Source: Caprella mutica
Taxonomy: Eukaryota; Arthropoda; Malacostraca; Amphipoda; Caprellidae
DNA length: 64,000 nucleotides
Direction: 5' to 3'
Assembly: GCA_947561585.1 (NCBI GenBank)
Contig: CANNZV010000932.1
Location: 248,001 to 312,000, forward strand
The notes beneath the pieces are model-generated. The model was not told where the DNA came from. It ran no database searches and was given only the letters and a program-made list of their open reading frames with translations. The translations under genes and the position numbers were made by a program. Below are positions 60,982 through 64,000 of the stretch, one piece after another. Numbering within the stretch: the stretch's first letter is position 1; every line of letters starts with the position of its first letter.

Positions 60982-61319
60982 TCATTTTATTGATTTGAAT
61001 ACTGCGTGTGTGCAATCTAAACATTCCAACAATTTACCTAGCTAGAACTGACTAAGAATGTTCATATTATGTTACTTTAGTAAATCTCTTAATATTTAGA
61101 TGAGTTCACATGTAGCTTCCCCCCCCCCCCCATACTTCAATATTCTCTAGTAATTTATGTTTGTCATGTGTTCATTATTTAATTAAATACAGATTCAAGT
61201 GGTACAAGAACTTTTTAATTTTTCCTCATATTTTCACCTCATTGGTCTCTGTATTCAACCCTGTAGTATTATTTTTTTTCATTTTAAAATGGTAATAATT
61301 GGATCATATAATTAGATCA
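60982..61319. other. Noncoding spacer with poly-C run
   Basis: A run of 13 C lies at 61119-61131. Otherwise AT-rich. Confidence 0.5.
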
Positions 61320-61440
61320 TATTTGGCTGAATATTTTGACATAAACTTTTAACCTGTTACTGATGAACTAAATGTATTATATTAACTAGACATCGATATC
61401 TCAACACTGTTTGCATCATGTTTGGCTGAAAATTTAAACA
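61320..61440 (+). repeat. 99-bp satellite, isolated diverged copy
   Basis: ATTTGGCTGAATATTTTGAC, ACCTGTTACTGATGAACTAA and ACATCGATATCTCAACACTG match the 99-bp family, with more differences than the main array. About 1.2 units. Confidence 0.85.
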
Positions 61441-61452
61441 TGACTTTTCATT

Positions 61453-61695
61453 CATGCACTCATCGAGAGAGGTCCGATAATACACATCGGGCCGCAACCA
61501 ATGCAGCAATTGCTGCATTGATTTCGGCCCGTAATTCATGCATGCACTCATCGAGACAGGTAAAGCCGATGATACACTAGAAGCAATTGCTGCATTGGTT
61601 TCGGCCCGCATTTCATGCATGCACTCATCAAGACAGGTAATGCCGATAATACACTAGCAGCAATTTCTGCATTGGTTGCGGCCCTCAATTCATGC
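61453..61695 (+). repeat. 77-88-bp tandem repeat, 3 units, with 20-bp palindrome
   Basis: Units start CATGCACTCATC(G/A)AGA and include TGCTGCATTGRTTTCGGCCC. Starts are at 61453, 61541 and 61618. The first unit is 11 bases longer and contains the exact palindrome AATGCAGCAATTGCTGCATT (61500-61519). The 77-base unit is not a multiple of three and substitutions between units are mostly replacing, so it is not evidence for coding. Confidence 0.85.
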
Positions 61696-61884
61696 AGGTC
61701 GCCAAATGGTAGTTTTCAGGCAGCAATGACTGCCATTTTCGGAGATCCAACATGTTGGATTCACCCTGCACTCAGGGCAGCATTCAGTGCGGTTGAGCCG
61801 GAAGGTACGTATTGCTCCTTGTCGCTCCTCAATATGTTTTCACCAGAATTTGAGTGGAAAATACTCAAATCCTCAACGAGGTAA
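61615..61884 (+). CDS. Open island with possible splice donor, unrecognised
   Basis: A frame of 89 codons starts in the last repeat unit (MHALIKTGNADNTLAAISAL...) and continues into unique GC-richer sequence (SPNGSFQAAMTAIFGDPTCW..., IHPALRAAFSAVEPEG). A GTACGT donor-like site lies at 61805 and acceptor-like AGs lie at 61697 (TTCATGCAG) and 61719 (AGTTTTCAG). An exon of about 86-108 bases ending at 61804 is therefore conceivable. The unique part has balanced codon composition unlike its surroundings. No family is recognised. Confidence 0.25.
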   Translation: MHALIKTGNADNTLAAISALVAALNSCRSPNGSFQAAMTAIFGDPTCWIHPALRAAFSAVEPEGTYCSLSLLNMFSPEFEWKILKSSTR

Positions 61885-62067
61885 CTGCTGTAGTACAAAC
61901 TTTAGTGTATTAGGTGTATGGGTTAGATTAATTAGAGATCGATATCTCAACATTGATTAGATCATATTTGGCTGATTATTTCGACACAAACTTTGAACCT
62001 GTTCCTGATGAGCTAAATGTGTTAGATTAACTAGAGATTGATATTACGACACTGATTAGCTAGATCA
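61877..62067 (+). repeat. 99-bp satellite block with defined flanks, short version
   Basis: Left flank CGAGGTAACTGCTGTAGTAC, right flank ATTACGACACTGATTAGCTA. Between them lie about 1.2 full 99-bp units. The same flanks enclose more units at 63088-63575. Confidence 0.9.
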
Positions 62068-62179
62068 TTTTTGGAGAATTATCTAACACTAAAATCAATT
62101 ATTTTTTAATCAATTAAATTATAAATAGTTGAGGATTATTAATGCTATAATATTAGTCGCTGTGCTAAAAGAGGGTGAA

Positions 62180-63017
62180 AGTTTATGCCACTTAATATCA
62201 TATTTGAGTGTATATTTCGACTTATTTTCGGATCAAAATTCGATGAACAGATTGTTTCAGATTTATTGGTAGCAGATATTTCGATACTGATAAGATCATA
62301 TCTGAGTGAATATTTCGACATACTTTATGATCAAATGCAGATGAACTTATTGATTCAGATTTATTGAATATAGATATTTCGACACTGATGATATCATATT
62401 TGAGTGAATATTTCGACTTATTTACGGATCAAATGACGATGAACAGATTACTTAAGATTTATTGGAAGTAGATATTTCGACACTGATAAGATAATATTTG
62501 AGTGAATATTTCGACATACTTTCGGATCAAATGCCGATGAACAGATTATTCTTTTTTATTGGAAGTAGATATTTTGACACTGACGAGAACAATTTTGAGT
62601 GAATTTTTGACATACTTTCAAATCAAATACCGATGAACAGATTGTTTCAGATTTATTGGAAGTAGATATATCGACATTGATGAGATCATATCTGAGTGAA
62701 TATTTCGAAATACTTTCAAATCAAATCCTGATGAATAGATTGCTTAAGATATATTGGAAGTAGATATTTCGACACTGATGTGATCAAATTTAAATGAATT
62801 TTCGACATACTGTCGAATCAATTACTAATGAACTAGAGTGTTTCAGATTTATTGGAAGAAGATATTTCGACACTGATAAGATAATATTTGAGTGAATATT
62901 TCGACATATTTTAGGATCAAATGATGATGAACAGATTGTTTCAGATTTATTGGAAGTAGATATTTCGACACTGATGATATCATATTTGAGTGAATATTTC
63001 GACTCATTTTCGGATCA
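62180..63017 (+). repeat. 98-bp satellite family, forward array, about 8.5 units
   Basis: Unit phrases GTAGATATTTCGACACTGAT, TTTGAGTGAATATTTCGACA, TCGGATCAAATGCCGATGAA and CAGATTGTTTCAGATTTATT repeat every 95-98 bases with moderate divergence. Read in frame, DIST(L/I)(I/M)RSYLSEYFD is kept in several units. One base fewer than 33 codons shifts the frame before the PDEQIV-SDLLEV part. It is the forward counterpart of the inverted blocks at 54234 and 59196. Confidence 0.93.
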
Positions 63018-63087
63018 ATTATATGTATTTCATCATATCGATTTTATAGTGTTAAATAGTTTATATACCTACATTCTTAATTCTCAG

Positions 63088-63575
63088 CGAGGTAACTGCT
63101 GTAGTACAAACTTTAGTGTATTAGGTGCAGGGGTTAGATAAACTAGAGATCGATATCTCAACATAGATTAGATCATATTTGGCTGATTATTTCGACACAA
63201 ACTTTGAACCTGTTGCTGATGAGCTAAATGTTTTAGATAAACTAGAGATCGATATCTCAACATTGATTAGATCATATTTGGCTGATTATTTCGACACAAA
63301 CTTTGAACCTGTTCCTGATGAGCTAAATGTGTTAGATTAATTAGAGATCGATATCTCAACATTGATTAGATCATATTTGGCTGATTATTTCAACACAAAC
63401 TTTGAACCTGTTCCTGATGAGCTAAATGTGTTAGATTAACTAGAGATCGATATCTCAACATTGATTAGATTATATTTGGCTGATTATTTCGACACAAACT
63501 TTGAACCTGTTCCTGATGAGCTAAATGTGTTAGATTAACTAGAGATCAATATTACGACACTGATTAGCTAGATCA
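63088..63575 (+). repeat. 99-bp satellite block with defined flanks, long version
   Basis: Same flanks as 61877-62067 (offset 1211 on the left) but about 4.5 units inside. Two junctions have AAA in place of TAA (near 63137 and 63237). The unit after 63137 instead carries TAG (ACATAGATT). Confidence 0.93.
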
Positions 63576-64000
63576 CAAATGGATAAACTTATTAGAAACG
63601 TTTATATACTTTTAGAAACAATTACTCTCTTAAAAGAAGGCCAAAAACTTATTGTCTGTTTAAAAATCTAAATTTGAAATCAAAACAAAGAGTGTACAAT
63701 CTTCTTTCTTAGCGTCAGGTTGGAGATTCGCTCGATTGTTGCTCACAGAGTATTAAAAAACTTTAAAAGCAAATAATAAAATATATACTGAACCGAATTG
63801 TATCATGGCCGTCTATAGTTTATCAGGCCAGCTCATCATGGCGTTTATAGTTCAATCAGCTGTTCAATGTGGTCCTATGATATCCAATTAATGTCGCTAA
63901 AATTAATGGATAAAGATGGCGCGCAACATATTTTCTTAGGTTTTTATGCCATTGCACTCTTCATGATGGTTTTTTCCCCTTGTGCTTTTCATGATGTAAA
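63576..64000. other. Noncoding stretch
   Basis: Unique-looking sequence. A phrase around TTTCATGATG/CTTCATGATGG recurs at 63958-63996. No gene supported. Confidence 0.45.

Noticed and set aside
61615..61695. Protein-level selection on the 77-bp repeat (ALI(E/K)TG(K/N)AD)
   Set aside because: Unit length is not a multiple of three and differences between units are mostly amino-acid changing; first unit is frameshifted.

Overview
This window is AT-rich eukaryotic genomic DNA, not prokaryotic: there are no operon-like dense ORFs, no complete gene, and long noncoding stretches broken by minisatellites, foldback elements and short exon-like islands with GT/AG boundaries. A metazoan is the natural reading. 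Short 'gaccttgacctttga' blocks ending in an (AAAT)n tail (37.2-37.7 kb), a hAT-type nonautonomous element (15.7 kb), TA-flanked foldbacks (17.1 and 23.5 kb) and Helentron-like termini (22.9 and 26.9 kb) fit an arthropod, plausibly a hemipteran. That placement is inference.

Layout. 0-20 kb: mostly unique AT-rich sequence with three large minisatellites (29 bp at 7.8 kb, 43 bp at 10.6 kb, 20 bp at 19.1 kb) and several foldback elements; the left arm of an inverted duplication lies at 3.9-5.1 kb. 20-38 kb: small arrays (16, 21, 41, 50 bp units), a Helentron-like inverted pair, a GC-rich SINE-like family with a head-to-head pair at 36.3-36.8 kb, and one weak exon candidate at 34.2 kb (minus). 38-45.5 kb: the right arm of the inverted duplication, swollen by 42-bp and 47-bp arrays that are single copy in the left arm, a duplicated exon-like segment, the best exon candidate of the window (39,963-40,079) and a 24-bp array. 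46.5-51 kb: 26-bp (77 copies, with a 312-bp higher-order period), 23-bp and 22-bp arrays. 52-63.6 kb: a satellite complex of two related families (99 bp and 98 bp) wrapped around a 5.7-kb, 31-bp pyrimidine-rich array, with a few exon-like islands at 60.5-61.9 kb.

The most interesting signal is in the satellite complex. The 99-bp and 98-bp families are homologous, and their shared core differs mainly at synonymous or conservative codon positions when read in one frame (DISTLIRSYL-A/S-D/E-YFD). Each family carries one characteristic lesion: a TAA codon in most 99-bp units, and a one-base loss in the 98-bp unit. They look like the remains of a protein-coding 33-residue tandem repeat turned into satellite DNA. 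The second signal is an inverted duplication whose two arms preserve the before and after states of two minisatellites. Roughly a quarter of the window is tandem repeat. No complete gene, rRNA, tRNA or CRISPR array could be supported.
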